The position numbers and the translations under genes are program-made. The notes beneath the pieces are model-generated. The model worked only from the letters and a program-made list of their open reading frames with translations, did not search any database and was not told where the DNA came from. From Phycisphaerales bacterium (GTDB taxonomy: Bacteria > Planctomycetota > Phycisphaerae > Phycisphaerales > UBA1924): a DNA stretch of 64,000 bases. The DNA lies in assembly GCA_029260295.1 (NCBI GenBank), contig JAJDDN010000002.1, positions 1-64,000 of the forward strand, written 5' to 3'. This document shows, one piece after another, positions 18,698-27,402 of this stretch. Each line of letters opens with the position of its first letter. The stretch's first letter is position 1.

Positions 18698-21600
18698 TTA
18701 CTGATCATTCAAGAAATCGCCGCCCGCACCGGCCCCGACACCAGAAGTCCCGAACGGCCTGAACACCACCCCGATACTCGTCTCATCCCGGATGTTATCA
18801 AAGCTCAACGCAATCCCGAGCGTCCCGATCTGGAACTGACGCTCCACCCGTGCAAAGAAGTTCTGAAAATCGCCACGATCAAAGTTGTAGTTGGCTGATG
18901 TTGCAAGCGTGTACTTGTCTGTCAATGTGTATCTTGTTGATCCTGTCAAAAAAGTCGAATCGATCGCCCGGATATCCCGGTACTCAATCGAGCTCACAAA
19001 CCCGGGATGGTGCTGAACAATCACCCCGGCGCTGGTCCGGGCGGTCTTGTCCAAGTCTATATCAAATACCGCCGATCCAGAGAACGCCAGCACATCCGTC
19101 GGCGAAAACACGATCTCAGAGCTGACATATGTACCAGGATTCGAGAGCTCAGGGCGAGCCGCGAAGTAGTCGGGAATCACGCTCGTCCCCGTACGATCGC
19201 TCGACCACACATACTCGGTATTGATCTTCAAAATATCCGCATCACGCCACCGCCCGGGCCCGCCGCGTTTGGTCTGCCAGGTCTGGTCGATCCCCGCACG
19301 AATCATCGTCCCACGAATCAGCCCCTCGATATCGTCATCAAAGATCGGCGTATCCCCAGCGGCAAACCCCGAGTCCGCCTGCCAGATCGTTACCGAAGGC
19401 TCAACAATATGACGCATCCGGTGTATATCAAAGAAGTCGCTGCTCGCGCTGTCGTTCACCTTAGTCAGCGTCGTTGCCACGGTTGTCCCCACCGCGCCCC
19501 AGTACCGCATGTTGTCCGTCTGCGTGGGCGAAAAAGTATCGAACGATGTGTCGTATGCCGTGATGCGCCCGACAACAAAAGGCGTGACACGGAAGTCCCC
19601 AACATCAAACCGCGCGACCACCTCGTGGCGGGTATCAAACCGCCCGACCGTGTCTTCATTGAGTCCAAGGGCACGCTGTGTGTCGGCAAGCGACACGCCA
19701 GGAGCCGTCCCAAACACCGCACCAGAGAGCGCAGCAGAATCGAATCCATATTCGGCCGCCGTGACTTCAGAGAACCGCAGCCGCATCGCCCCGATGCTCG
19801 CCTCGAACTGATATTCGAACACACCGGGCATGATCTCAGGAAACAGATCATGGGCCACCGAAACAAAGCTCGCCTCTGGAATCTTGTCAACCCCATACCC
19901 GGGCGACTGCAACAAATGCTCGGCCGCAAAGAAATCATTCGGACTCCCCGACAACTCAAGTGCAAACTGCGTCCGCTCATCGGTCCGCTCGACCCGCAGC
20001 AACGAATCAAAGTCCACCGTCTCACGCCCACGCTGTTCTTCCAAGGCTGGGACATACGCCTCATCTGAAATGAATGTCCCCTTGCTCACAATCGTCCAAG
20101 GCTCACCAACCCGCCAGATGTCATCGAAACTGATCATCCCACGAGTCTCACCGGCCCGGTCAATCTTGCGGCCGCCCGATGTAATATCAGTACCGTTGTC
20201 ATCAGGAAGCAGATAAGAATACAGATTCCCCCGGTGCCCATTGGTATCCCAGCTGCCGCTGAGTCCGAACCCGATCCCACGCTCGCCGTAGTAGTCCAGT
20301 TGCAAATCAGCCTTCACACCAGGGATCGAATCAACCCCAAACAGCGAGAACGCATCCCACCGCGTCTTGATCGCAAGCCCAGAGCGGTTTGAGTCACCGA
20401 TCTGGATCTCCCTGAGCGGGAACGCGTCCGTATTCCCTTTGACCACAGGCAGCCAGAAAATCGGCACCGACCCGAGCCGAAGCGTGATGTTCCGTCCATC
20501 AATAAATACCCGCCGGACCAGATCCGATCCGGGTTCGACCGAAACTTCACCGCCATCATCCGCAAAGCCTTCACGCACGGTCCCAACAAGCCCAAGCAGC
20601 CCACCACGCTGTCGCTGCTCATCACGGATAGAAATCTTCAGCTTCGACACACCGATACTCAGGTCAGGCTCAAAGAACGCGCTGTTGGCGATCCGCGCTT
20701 CTTCGGCTTCAAACTCGCCACGCGAAGTCTGACGCACCGACTTGGCACGCAAATACAAAGGCATATTGGTCCGCTGGTCCACCGTCCAGAACACCGCATC
20801 GAGCATCAGCATCTTGTCGTTGGCAAGATCCACATAGACCTTGGGCGACCGGACCGACCAGTCCGCGTTGCCCACAAACACGCCGCCCTCTAAATAGATC
20901 CCCTCGATCTCCGAAGCGTTCATCTGCGAAGGCGAAGCACTCGCCTCGTTCCCGTCCTTTAAGAAGATCACCGCACGCTCGGCCTCAAGATCCATCGTCT
21001 GCCGAGACGCCGGGTCCTGATACTGCATCGTCACCCCGCCCTCAGCGGTGATCGTTGCAGGTTGATCGTCTTCCCCGCCAGCACCCTCCTGCGCCCCCTG
21101 CAGCACAACCTTGCCATCAATCGCAATCGAGAAAATCCCCGTCGCCTTGAAGATCGGTTCTTGCTCGGCACGGGGATCATCCACACCCTCAGCAGCTTGA
21201 TCGTCGGCCCGAGCAACCACAGGCTCGGTCGTCGATGGCTCAGAACGCGCAACTGGATTGGTCAGCACATCGCCTGGCACGCTGGGCTGAGCAGGATCAC
21301 TCGGCTGCTGAACAACCCGTTGGTCATCGACCACCACTTGGCCACGCGAACGAGCTAGTACACGCTCGACCCGTGACATCTTCGGTCCAGGGACAGGCAT
21401 CGGGAGCGAGCGTTCGTTGTCGGCAACCACCACTCCACCGGACGGCATTTCCTTGGGAGCCCACCGCAACGCGCTCTCTAGATTGATAGCCTCCTTGGGC
21501 GTTTCTTTCACACCCAGCACACGCTGTTGGTAAAGCTCGTCGGAGCGGTCCATAAATTTTGTGAGATCATCCCGCCCGGGCATTTCATCGAACCGTGCCC

Positions 21601-22027
21601 CGAGCCGGAGTTTGATTGATTCCTGAAGCCGGACCACCGCCCGCACCGGGACCCGGTGCCCAGAGAACGAACCATCCGCGCTCGTCAGGTCTTCAAAGAT
21701 CCCGAATACCTGATACACCCCATCGTCGATCTTCCGGAGCCAAAGATCGGCCCGGCGTGCGTTGAGTACGGATCCACCGATCTCCACTTCAACATCCCGA
21801 TCGAGGACCATCCGGTTGGTTTGGCCGTCTCGCCACACCCACCCAGCCTCGGCCTTGAGAGTAATCACACCATCGACGGCGGCAATCGCAAGATCCACTG
21901 AATCGAAGGATTGTCCAGTCGGATGACCAGTCGGCTGTGCCGTTCCGCTGCCCATCGCAGCGACTGAACCCGCGCACAGCACGAGTCCGGCGAGTATGGT
22001 TTGGGCGGTTGTCAAAGCCGTTGGCAT
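18698..22027 (-). CDS. lptD: LPS-assembly outer-membrane protein LptD (OstA/Imp)
   Basis: 1109 residues from ATG 22027, preceded by AGGAAGG at 10 bases; this start gives a clean signal peptide ending S-V-A-A. In-frame starts at 22057 and 22063 lack a ribosome site. The N-terminal part has an OstA-like beta-jellyroll (V-I-T-L-K-A-E-A-G-W), followed by an acidic/Pro linker of about 200 residues and the LptD barrel region (I-F-W-L-P-V-V-K-G-N, F-P-L-R-E-I-Q-I-G). It would insert lipopolysaccharide into the outer leaflet. It is larger than the proteobacterial protein (about 780) because of the linker. It converges on purF with a 5-base gap. Confidence 0.85.
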   Translation of the reverse strand: MPTALTTAQTILAGLVLCAGSVAAMGSGTAQPTGHPTGQSFDSVDLAIAAVDGVITLKAEAGWVWRDGQTNRMVLDRDVEVEIGGSVLNARRADLWLRKIDDGVYQVFGIFEDLTSADGSFSGHRVPVRAVVRLQESIKLRLGARFDEMPGRDDLTKFMDRSDELYQQRVLGVKETPKEAINLESALRWAPKEMPSGGVVVADNERSLPMPVPGPKMSRVERVLARSRGQVVVDDQRVVQQPSDPAQPSVPGDVLTNPVARSEPSTTEPVVARADDQAAEGVDDPRAEQEPIFKATGIFSIAIDGKVVLQGAQEGAGGEDDQPATITAEGGVTMQYQDPASRQTMDLEAERAVIFLKDGNEASASPSQMNASEIEGIYLEGGVFVGNADWSVRSPKVYVDLANDKMLMLDAVFWTVDQRTNMPLYLRAKSVRQTSRGEFEAEEARIANSAFFEPDLSIGVSKLKISIRDEQRQRGGLLGLVGTVREGFADDGGEVSVEPGSDLVRRVFIDGRNITLRLGSVPIFWLPVVKGNTDAFPLREIQIGDSNRSGLAIKTRWDAFSLFGVDSIPGVKADLQLDYYGERGIGFGLSGSWDTNGHRGNLYSYLLPDDNGTDITSGGRKIDRAGETRGMISFDDIWRVGEPWTIVSKGTFISDEAYVPALEEQRGRETVDFDSLLRVERTDERTQFALELSGSPNDFFAAEHLLQSPGYGVDKIPEASFVSVAHDLFPEIMPGVFEYQFEASIGAMRLRFSEVTAAEYGFDSAALSGAVFGTAPGVSLADTQRALGLNEDTVGRFDTRHEVVARFDVGDFRVTPFVVGRITAYDTSFDTFSPTQTDNMRYWGAVGTTVATTLTKVNDSASSDFFDIHRMRHIVEPSVTIWQADSGFAAGDTPIFDDDIEGLIRGTMIRAGIDQTWQTKRGGPGRWRDADILKINTEYVWSSDRTGTSVIPDYFAARPELSNPGTYVSSEIVFSPTDVLAFSGSAVFDIDLDKTARTSAGVIVQHHPGFVSSIEYRDIRAIDSTFLTGSTRYTLTDKYTLATSANYNFDRGDFQNFFARVERQFQIGTLGIALSFDNIRDETSIGVVFRPFGTSGVGAGAGGDFLNDQ

Positions 22028-22183
22028 GCGTGGCGGGCCTTCCTGCTCGCGAGTCATTTTCAAGCCGGATCATCAACTCAGAATCGATCCAGACTCAACC
22101 AAATTACACCCTGTGACCATCAATCACAAGTCGATCACTACCCTAGGCATGGAACTCTGCCCACCACGCCCATATGCTCGCCC

Positions 22184-23179
22184 ATGAGCACACACACCAA
22201 GCGACGAATGATTTCCCAGATGAACCCCTCCGAACGCCTCGACGGGGTATTCGCCATCGCAAACGCCCAGCAAGGCATGACCAAGAATGGCAAGCCATAC
22301 CTCCGCTGCCTGCTCGGTGATGCCTCAGGTCAGACCGCTGGACGCATGTGGTCCATCGACGAAAACCACTTCCAACGCCTCCCCACCGACGGCTTCGTCT
22401 GGGTTGAAGGCGAAACCCAAGCCTACCAAGGCGAACTCCAAATCATCATCCACAACATCGACGCCCACGAGCCGACCCCAGAAGAGATCCGCGATCTCCT
22501 CCCGTCCTCCGAACGCGATCCCAACGAGATGTTCGCAGAGGTCGTCGCGCTGCTGGGCACTCTTGAGCATCCAGCAATGCAGGCACTCGCAAAGACTTAC
22601 ATGGCCGACGAGCACCTCATGGACGCCTTCCGCACCGCTCCCGCAGCGGTCCGCCTCCACCACGCGTACCTCGGCGGGCTCCTCGAACACACCCTGACGC
22701 TCATGCAGATCGCCGACAAGATCTGTCCGCTCTACCCCAAGATCAGCCGCGACATCGTGATGATGGGTCTCTTCCTCCACGATCTTGGCAAGACCCGCGA
22801 GCTCTTCTTCGACAAGGGCTTCGGCTACTCCGACCGCGGCGAACTCATCGGCCACCTCGTTGAGGGGGCCATCATGCTCCACGACAAGGGTCAGCAGATG
22901 ATGCTCGAGACCGGCACACGAATGCCTGCTGGCGTTCTGATGGTTCTCCAGCACATCATCATCTCGCACCACGAGCGTCCTGAGTACGGTGCCGCCAAGA
23001 TCCCGTCTTCGCCAGAAGCAGTCATGGTGTCGCTGATCGACAACCTCGACGCCAAAACCATCCTCACCCTCGCTGCAGCCCGCCCCGACCGCCAGAACAT
23101 GGCACTCGGCGGCAACTTCACCGAAAAGAACTGGGCCCTGGGCACCAAGGTCTTTAAACCAGACCCACTGGCTGAGTGA
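22184..23179 (+). CDS. OB-fold/HD-domain 3'-5' exoribonuclease, YhaM-like
   Basis: 331 residues. An N-terminal OB-fold nucleic-acid-binding domain (about 20-95; K-N-G-K-P-Y-L-R-C) precedes an HD phosphohydrolase domain with H-H-A-Y-L-G-G-L-L-E-H-T and L-F-L-H-D-L-G-K-T metal ligands. That is the YhaM layout; YhaM trims RNA and DNA 3' ends. Start at 22184 is tentative: TATGCT ends 5 bases upstream, and ATGs at 22208 and 22220 are alternatives. Confidence 0.85.
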   Translation: MSTHTKRRMISQMNPSERLDGVFAIANAQQGMTKNGKPYLRCLLGDASGQTAGRMWSIDENHFQRLPTDGFVWVEGETQAYQGELQIIIHNIDAHEPTPEEIRDLLPSSERDPNEMFAEVVALLGTLEHPAMQALAKTYMADEHLMDAFRTAPAAVRLHHAYLGGLLEHTLTLMQIADKICPLYPKISRDIVMMGLFLHDLGKTRELFFDKGFGYSDRGELIGHLVEGAIMLHDKGQQMMLETGTRMPAGVLMVLQHIIISHHERPEYGAAKIPSSPEAVMVSLIDNLDAKTILTLAAARPDRQNMALGGNFTEKNWALGTKVFKPDPLAE

Positions 23180-23200
23180 TCCCTCGATGTGAAGACCCCT

Positions 23201-23310
23201 CTTCGGTGCCCTCCTTTGACCCGCTTCGGGCAAAGGAGGTCTTGGTAGTATTGGAGGTTCAGTTCCTCCTTTACTCGCCAAGAGGCGAGCTAAAGGAGGG
23301 CACCGGCACC
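23201..23310. repeat. Double-hairpin repeat B, copy 1
   Basis: The element opens CTTCGGTGCC and closes GGCACCGGC, so its ends pair. Inside are two hairpins: CCTCCTTTG..CAAAGGAGG around a CCCG/CGGG stem, and CCTCCTTTA..TAAAGGAGG around CTCGCC/GGCGAG. Related copies lie at 24351-24458 and 31966-32070. It sits between the HD exonuclease and AMP nucleosidase genes. Confidence 0.8.
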
Positions 23311-23372
23311 TGGCTAACGCCCTCAGGCGTGTCGTTGTATACTCATGATACACGATTCAACGAAGGATTCTG

Positions 23373-24176
23373 ATGCCAGATTCAACCAATACCAATCCAC
23401 ATATGAGCTCCAAGCTCGATATCGCTAAAAACTGGCTCCCGCGCTATACCGGCATGCCCATCGATGAGTTCGGCGACTATGTGCTGCTCACCAACTTTGC
23501 CAACTATGTCACCGAGTTTGCCCAGCAGTTCAACTGCGACATCCAAGGCATCGGCAAACCAATGCAAGCGGCCACCAACTCGGCCGGGCTCACCATCGTC
23601 AACTTCGGGATCGGCTCACCCAACGCGGCGACCATTATGGATCTACTCTCGGCACGCAAACCCGACGGCGTGCTCTTCCTCGGGAAATGCGGCGGGCTCA
23701 AAGACTCCACAGAAATCGGACACTTCGTCCTGCCCATCGCCGCAATCCGAGGCGAAGGCACCTCTGACGACTACTTCCCGCCCGAGGTCCCGGCGCTTCC
23801 GAGCTTCAAGCTCCATAAGTTCGTGTCGGACCGGATCGTCGAAAAAAATATGGAGTACCGCACCGGCGTGGTCTACACCACCAACCGTCGCGTCTGGGAA
23901 CACGACAAAAAGTTCCGAGGCCGCCTCAAACGCATGACCGCCCTGGCGATCGATATGGAAACCGCAACGGTGTTCATCGTCGGTCACCACAACGAGATCT
24001 CACGCGGGGCACTCTTGCTCGTTTCCGATGTGCCGATGACCCCCGAAGGCGTCAAGACCGAAGAGTCCGACCGCTCGGTGACGGCCAACTACGCCAAGAT
24101 GCACCTACAAATCGGGATCGACGCCATGACCCAGATCGGCACCCAAGGCGAGCCCATCAAGCACTTCACCTATTAG
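23373..24176 (+). CDS. amn: AMP nucleosidase (short form)
   Basis: 267 residues from ATG 23373, preceded by AAGGA. It is a nucleoside phosphorylase/nucleosidase-fold protein: V-N-F-G-I-G-S-P-N-A-A, F-L-G-K-C-G-G-L, A-I-D-M-E-T-A-T-V-F (substrate-binding Glu) and a late S-D-V-P-M-T-P. Short AMP nucleosidases of this type hydrolyse AMP to adenine and ribose 5-phosphate. Repeat elements flank it on both sides, and a strong hairpin follows the stop. Confidence 0.88.
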   Translation: MPDSTNTNPHMSSKLDIAKNWLPRYTGMPIDEFGDYVLLTNFANYVTEFAQQFNCDIQGIGKPMQAATNSAGLTIVNFGIGSPNAATIMDLLSARKPDGVLFLGKCGGLKDSTEIGHFVLPIAAIRGEGTSDDYFPPEVPALPSFKLHKFVSDRIVEKNMEYRTGVVYTTNRRVWEHDKKFRGRLKRMTALAIDMETATVFIVGHHNEISRGALLLVSDVPMTPEGVKTEESDRSVTANYAKMHLQIGIDAMTQIGTQGEPIKHFTY

Positions 24177-24184
24177 GGATTGCG

Positions 24185-24300
24185 GTGCCCCGATCCGGAT
24201 TCTGATCCGCATCGGGTCTTTGGTGGACGAGGGTGCCCTGTTCACGCCCGATGTCTTCATCGGGTTTGAGCAGGTCTTGGTGATTGTGAATCCTGCTTAA
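24185..24300. repeat. Repeat A, copy 1
   Basis: The core GGGTGCCCTGTTCACGCCCG begins at 24231 and continues through an internal CCCGATG/CATCGGG stem to GAGCAGGTCTTGGTG, then GAATCCTGCTTAA. Copies 2 and 3 at 31.8-32.2 kb share this core almost base for base. The hairpin 5' of the core differs in sequence from the other two copies. Confidence 0.8.
24189..24220 (+). terminator. Hairpin after AMP nucleosidase
   Basis: CCCGATCCGGAT and ATCCGCATCGGG pair with one C-C mismatch around loop TCTG; TCTTT follows. It probably terminates amn and may also be the 5' hairpin of repeat A copy 1. Confidence 0.5.
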
Positions 24301-24350
24301 GCTCCGCGCAAGCAGGTCACCCGCCACTTCATCTATCAGGGATCGCAATC

Positions 24351-24458
24351 TTCGGTGCCCTCCTTTGACCCGCTTCAGGCAAAGGAGGTCTTTGTTGTGC
24401 GAAGGATTCCCGTTCCTCTTTTACTCGCCAAGAAGCGAGCGAAAGGAGGACACCCGGC
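24351..24458. repeat. Double-hairpin repeat B, copy 2
   Basis: Opens TTCGGTGCCCTCCTTTGACC and closes AAAGGAGGACACCCGGC. Same order of outer pairing and two inner hairpins as copy 1 (CTCGCC/AGCGAG in the second), with about 15-20 percent differences, several of them in loops. Lies about 50 bases after repeat A copy 1. Confidence 0.8.
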
Positions 24459-24601
24459 AACAACTCCTCCAGAGCGGGAGAACCAAGTTCTTCAAGCAAG
24501 ATCTGCAGGCGGACTGAGCCGAATCTGACATTCAGAACAAGTGAGGGATCAACAAACTCCTTTTAAAGCTAGGTAGTTTTTTACACCTTTTTTCTCCTGA
24601 A

Positions 24602-25804
24602 TTGGCGGCGGTGAGCCTGTTCGGTTCATCTGCGCATGCCTCTCCTATACAAAGCCGCGGTGCAATCGAGCAATCAGGCAGCACTCACCAAGGGATACCG
24701 GGGCAGGTGATCGCAGGTTTCCCAACTCCGGGAAGCCTTCATGTCAGTACGCTTACAAATCTCTCTTGGATTCCAACAGCCAATACGATTGTTTACCATG
24801 TCTACTTCGGCACAGATTTGACGCCTGACGAGACGGAGTTTATGGGGACTGTCAGCACGAACTCCTTCGAGCTCAGCACCCTCAAACCATTTACCACATA
24901 CTTCTGGCGGATCGATGCGAGCGATGGGATCGCAACCATTCCCGGACTTGTGTTTTTCTTCACAACCGGGGCCGAAGCGGTCTTTGATCTCAATGTGCAG
25001 GAAGTGAGCTATGACACGAGCGTGCCCCTTCCAATTGACGAGGATATTTTGGTCCACACAGTGGTGACCAACAATGGCGAATTGCATACGGCTTCACTCC
25101 GCATGAGCTTCTATGCCTCGACCGACAACATCATCACCGAAGATGACCAGTTGGTCGACTTTGACATCATCACTGAGGACATCCCAGGCTTTGGCAGCTA
25201 CGAAGAAGATCGTTTGATTTATATCCCCGAGGATCTGAGAGGTCAGGATCTATACATAGGTGTCATTGTCACCGGCACCGGCGATGCAGATGAAGTGAAC
25301 CTGAGAAACAATGTCCTTTCGGGCTCATCGCCATTAAACACCACCGCGGTGGTGTACGACCTGGTTGCCGTCGAATGTACATACGACATATTTACTATGT
25401 ATAACCAGGGCGACTCGGTCGCTATTGAATTTATCGTGTCCAATACTGGCGATTTCTTTTCGAGCTTTTTAATGGATTTTTACATATCCCAAGACGCCAT
25501 CATCACGCCTTCGGATATATACATCGGGTCATCGGATACCAACTTCGCAACGGCGGGCGGGGTGTCAGATTGGTTCGCTTGGATGCCGTTGCCAGAAGTG
25601 ATGACCACGGGCGACTGGTACATCGGATACATCGTGTCTGATGATGGCATAGTCGATGCGACGCCGGAGGACAACTGGGTCTCAGGGATCTCGCCTATAT
25701 TCGTGTCCGGCACGACTTGTGATGCCGATCTTACTGGTGAGGGGCAACTCGACTTCTTCGATATCAGTACATTCCTGACTGAGTTCGCATCTGGTTGCCC
25801 GTAA
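24602..25804 (+). CDS. Secreted CARDB-type protein with single dockerin motif; N-terminus apparently truncated
   Basis: Up to 400 residues. The best frame start is a TTG at 24602; upstream in frame there is no ATG before a stop at 24542-24544. The first residues A-A-V-S-L-F-G-S-S-A-H-A align with the end of the signal peptide of the paralogue at 25987, so about 16 residues of signal sequence look lost or start at a non-standard codon. One Fn3-like domain (Y-F-W-R-I-D) precedes two CARDB-like beta domains (about 125-230 and 245-350). A single dockerin-like calcium motif (D-L-T-G-E-G-Q-L-D-F-F-D-I) ends in G-C-P. May be a decaying gene. Confidence 0.7.
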   Translation: MAAVSLFGSSAHASPIQSRGAIEQSGSTHQGIPGQVIAGFPTPGSLHVSTLTNLSWIPTANTIVYHVYFGTDLTPDETEFMGTVSTNSFELSTLKPFTTYFWRIDASDGIATIPGLVFFFTTGAEAVFDLNVQEVSYDTSVPLPIDEDILVHTVVTNNGELHTASLRMSFYASTDNIITEDDQLVDFDIITEDIPGFGSYEEDRLIYIPEDLRGQDLYIGVIVTGTGDADEVNLRNNVLSGSSPLNTTAVVYDLVAVECTYDIFTMYNQGDSVAIEFIVSNTGDFFSSFLMDFYISQDAIITPSDIYIGSSDTNFATAGGVSDWFAWMPLPEVMTTGDWYIGYIVSDDGIVDATPEDNWVSGISPIFVSGTTCDADLTGEGQLDFFDISTFLTEFASGCP

Positions 25805-25824
25805 GACCACAAATGCTTTCACCA

Positions 25825-25855
25825 ACACCATCAACTTTGAGTTGGTGGTGTTTTT
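25825..25855 (+). terminator. Rho-independent terminator
   Basis: ACACCATCAACT pairs with AGTTGGTGGTGT (12 pairs, one T-G) around loop TTG, directly followed by a run of T. It lies 21 bases after the stop of the first dockerin paralogue. Confidence 0.85.
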
Positions 25856-25986
25856 ATTGGACATGGCAAGTTGCTAATCAGGAATAGCTATTCCTGATTT
25901 CTCTGTTGCTTGCGGGGGACAAGTCCAGTACCATCTCTCCAGGGGTTTATTTGCAAATCGGGAGCAAAAATGCGAGAGAATTATCA

Positions 25987-27333
25987 ATGAACTCATCTGG
26001 ATCTAGCATTGCACGAGCGTCAGCTCTGGCTATGGCCGCAGTAAGCGTCGTCGGCTCGCCCGTTCAGGCTGGCCCGACACAAAGGGGCCACGCGATCGCA
26101 CAGCCAACCAGCGTGCAACGCGGCGGGAATCCCGGTCAGTCGCCCATTGGAAATCCCATTCCAGGGTCGATCGGCGTAAGTATCGAGACTGATCTTTCGT
26201 GGCTTCAAGCACTCAATACATTTTCGTACAATGTCTACTTCGGCACGGACTCAACACCAGACGCGACCGAGTTTTTGGGGAACACCGCTAGGCTCTCATT
26301 CTCCCTCGACACTTTGGAATGGGACACAACCTATTTCTGGCGAATCGATTCCGTTGGCCTCTTCACTCTTCCCGGCTTTACTTGGTTCTTTACGACCGAG
26401 CCCCAGCCAACCCCGGATCTCAATATCACCGATGTGATTTACACAACACCAGGATCCTTTCATCCCGGTGATGAACTCTTCGTGACGACCATTGTGCAGA
26501 ACGACGGCAACGCGGCGACCGATGTGGTCACTATTCGGTACTACGCATCACTTGATGATGTCATCACCCAGGACGACATCTTTATCGGCATCGTAAACAA
26601 CGCCTTCGATCTACCCATCGGCGAGGACAACTTTATCGCACGGAGCCTTGTGCTTTCTGATGATTTCCCTGCTGGCGATTACTACTTCGGGGCATATGCC
26701 ACGGATTTAGAAGGGCTCGATACAAACCTGAGCAACAACGGGAGAGCGGACTCAAAGGCACGGACAGTGCTCCCGCCGCGTTTTGATTTGAGAGCGTGGG
26801 TATACTCTTACGACGAATGCATTTCCTACAGCCTTGGCGACACAATCGATGTCACATCGAGCGTGTTCAACACTGGTGACCTTCCAGTAACAGAAATAAA
26901 CTTGGATTTCTATGCATCCACAGACTCCACAATCACCAGAGACGACATCCTGCTCGGAGAGATTGATTTCTTTGGATCACTCGATGACGGCACCACTTGG
27001 GTCGTAGATGACACCCCTGTGTTGCTCGTCGGGGATAATCCCGCTGAAATACTCACCCCGGGGACTTACTACATCGGGATCTATGTACGAGAAGGCGTCA
27101 ATGACGACGAAAACCTCGCCAACAACGGGCTCGCCGGCGAGTTCCCAATCACGATCATTGGCCCATGTCCCGCAGACCTTACCAACGACGGCACGCTCGA
27201 CTTCTTCGACATCGCCGCATTCCTTACCCCCTTCTCTAACCAAGAGCCCGTCGCCGATTTCACCGGAGACACGCTCTTGAACTTCTTCGATATCGCCGCA
27301 TTCCTCACTGCGTTTGGGGATGGCTGCCCGTAA
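25987..27333 (+). CDS. Secreted CARDB-type protein with double GC-type dockerin
   Basis: 448 residues from ATG 25987. Signal peptide ends near P-V-Q-A-G. Domains in order: Fn3-like (about 60-135, T-Y-F-W-R-I-D), CARDB-like (about 145-255), CARDB-like (about 270-390), then a dockerin pair with D-L-T-N-D-G-T-L-D-F-F-D-I and D-F-T-G-D-T-L-L-N-F-F-D-I and terminal G-C-P. CARDB domains are adhesion-type beta folds; dockerins bind calcium and usually a cohesin partner, which is not seen here. Middle member of three tandem paralogues. Confidence 0.88.
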   Translation: MNSSGSSIARASALAMAAVSVVGSPVQAGPTQRGHAIAQPTSVQRGGNPGQSPIGNPIPGSIGVSIETDLSWLQALNTFSYNVYFGTDSTPDATEFLGNTARLSFSLDTLEWDTTYFWRIDSVGLFTLPGFTWFFTTEPQPTPDLNITDVIYTTPGSFHPGDELFVTTIVQNDGNAATDVVTIRYYASLDDVITQDDIFIGIVNNAFDLPIGEDNFIARSLVLSDDFPAGDYYFGAYATDLEGLDTNLSNNGRADSKARTVLPPRFDLRAWVYSYDECISYSLGDTIDVTSSVFNTGDLPVTEINLDFYASTDSTITRDDILLGEIDFFGSLDDGTTWVVDDTPVLLVGDNPAEILTPGTYYIGIYVREGVNDDENLANNGLAGEFPITIIGPCPADLTNDGTLDFFDIAAFLTPFSNQEPVADFTGDTLLNFFDIAAFLTAFGDGCP

Positions 27334-27402
27334 GCCAACCTGTTGATCTGACAACCTGCCATTAGACAAAACATCATGCAAAGCTAAAAACAAGAGAGAC
27401 CA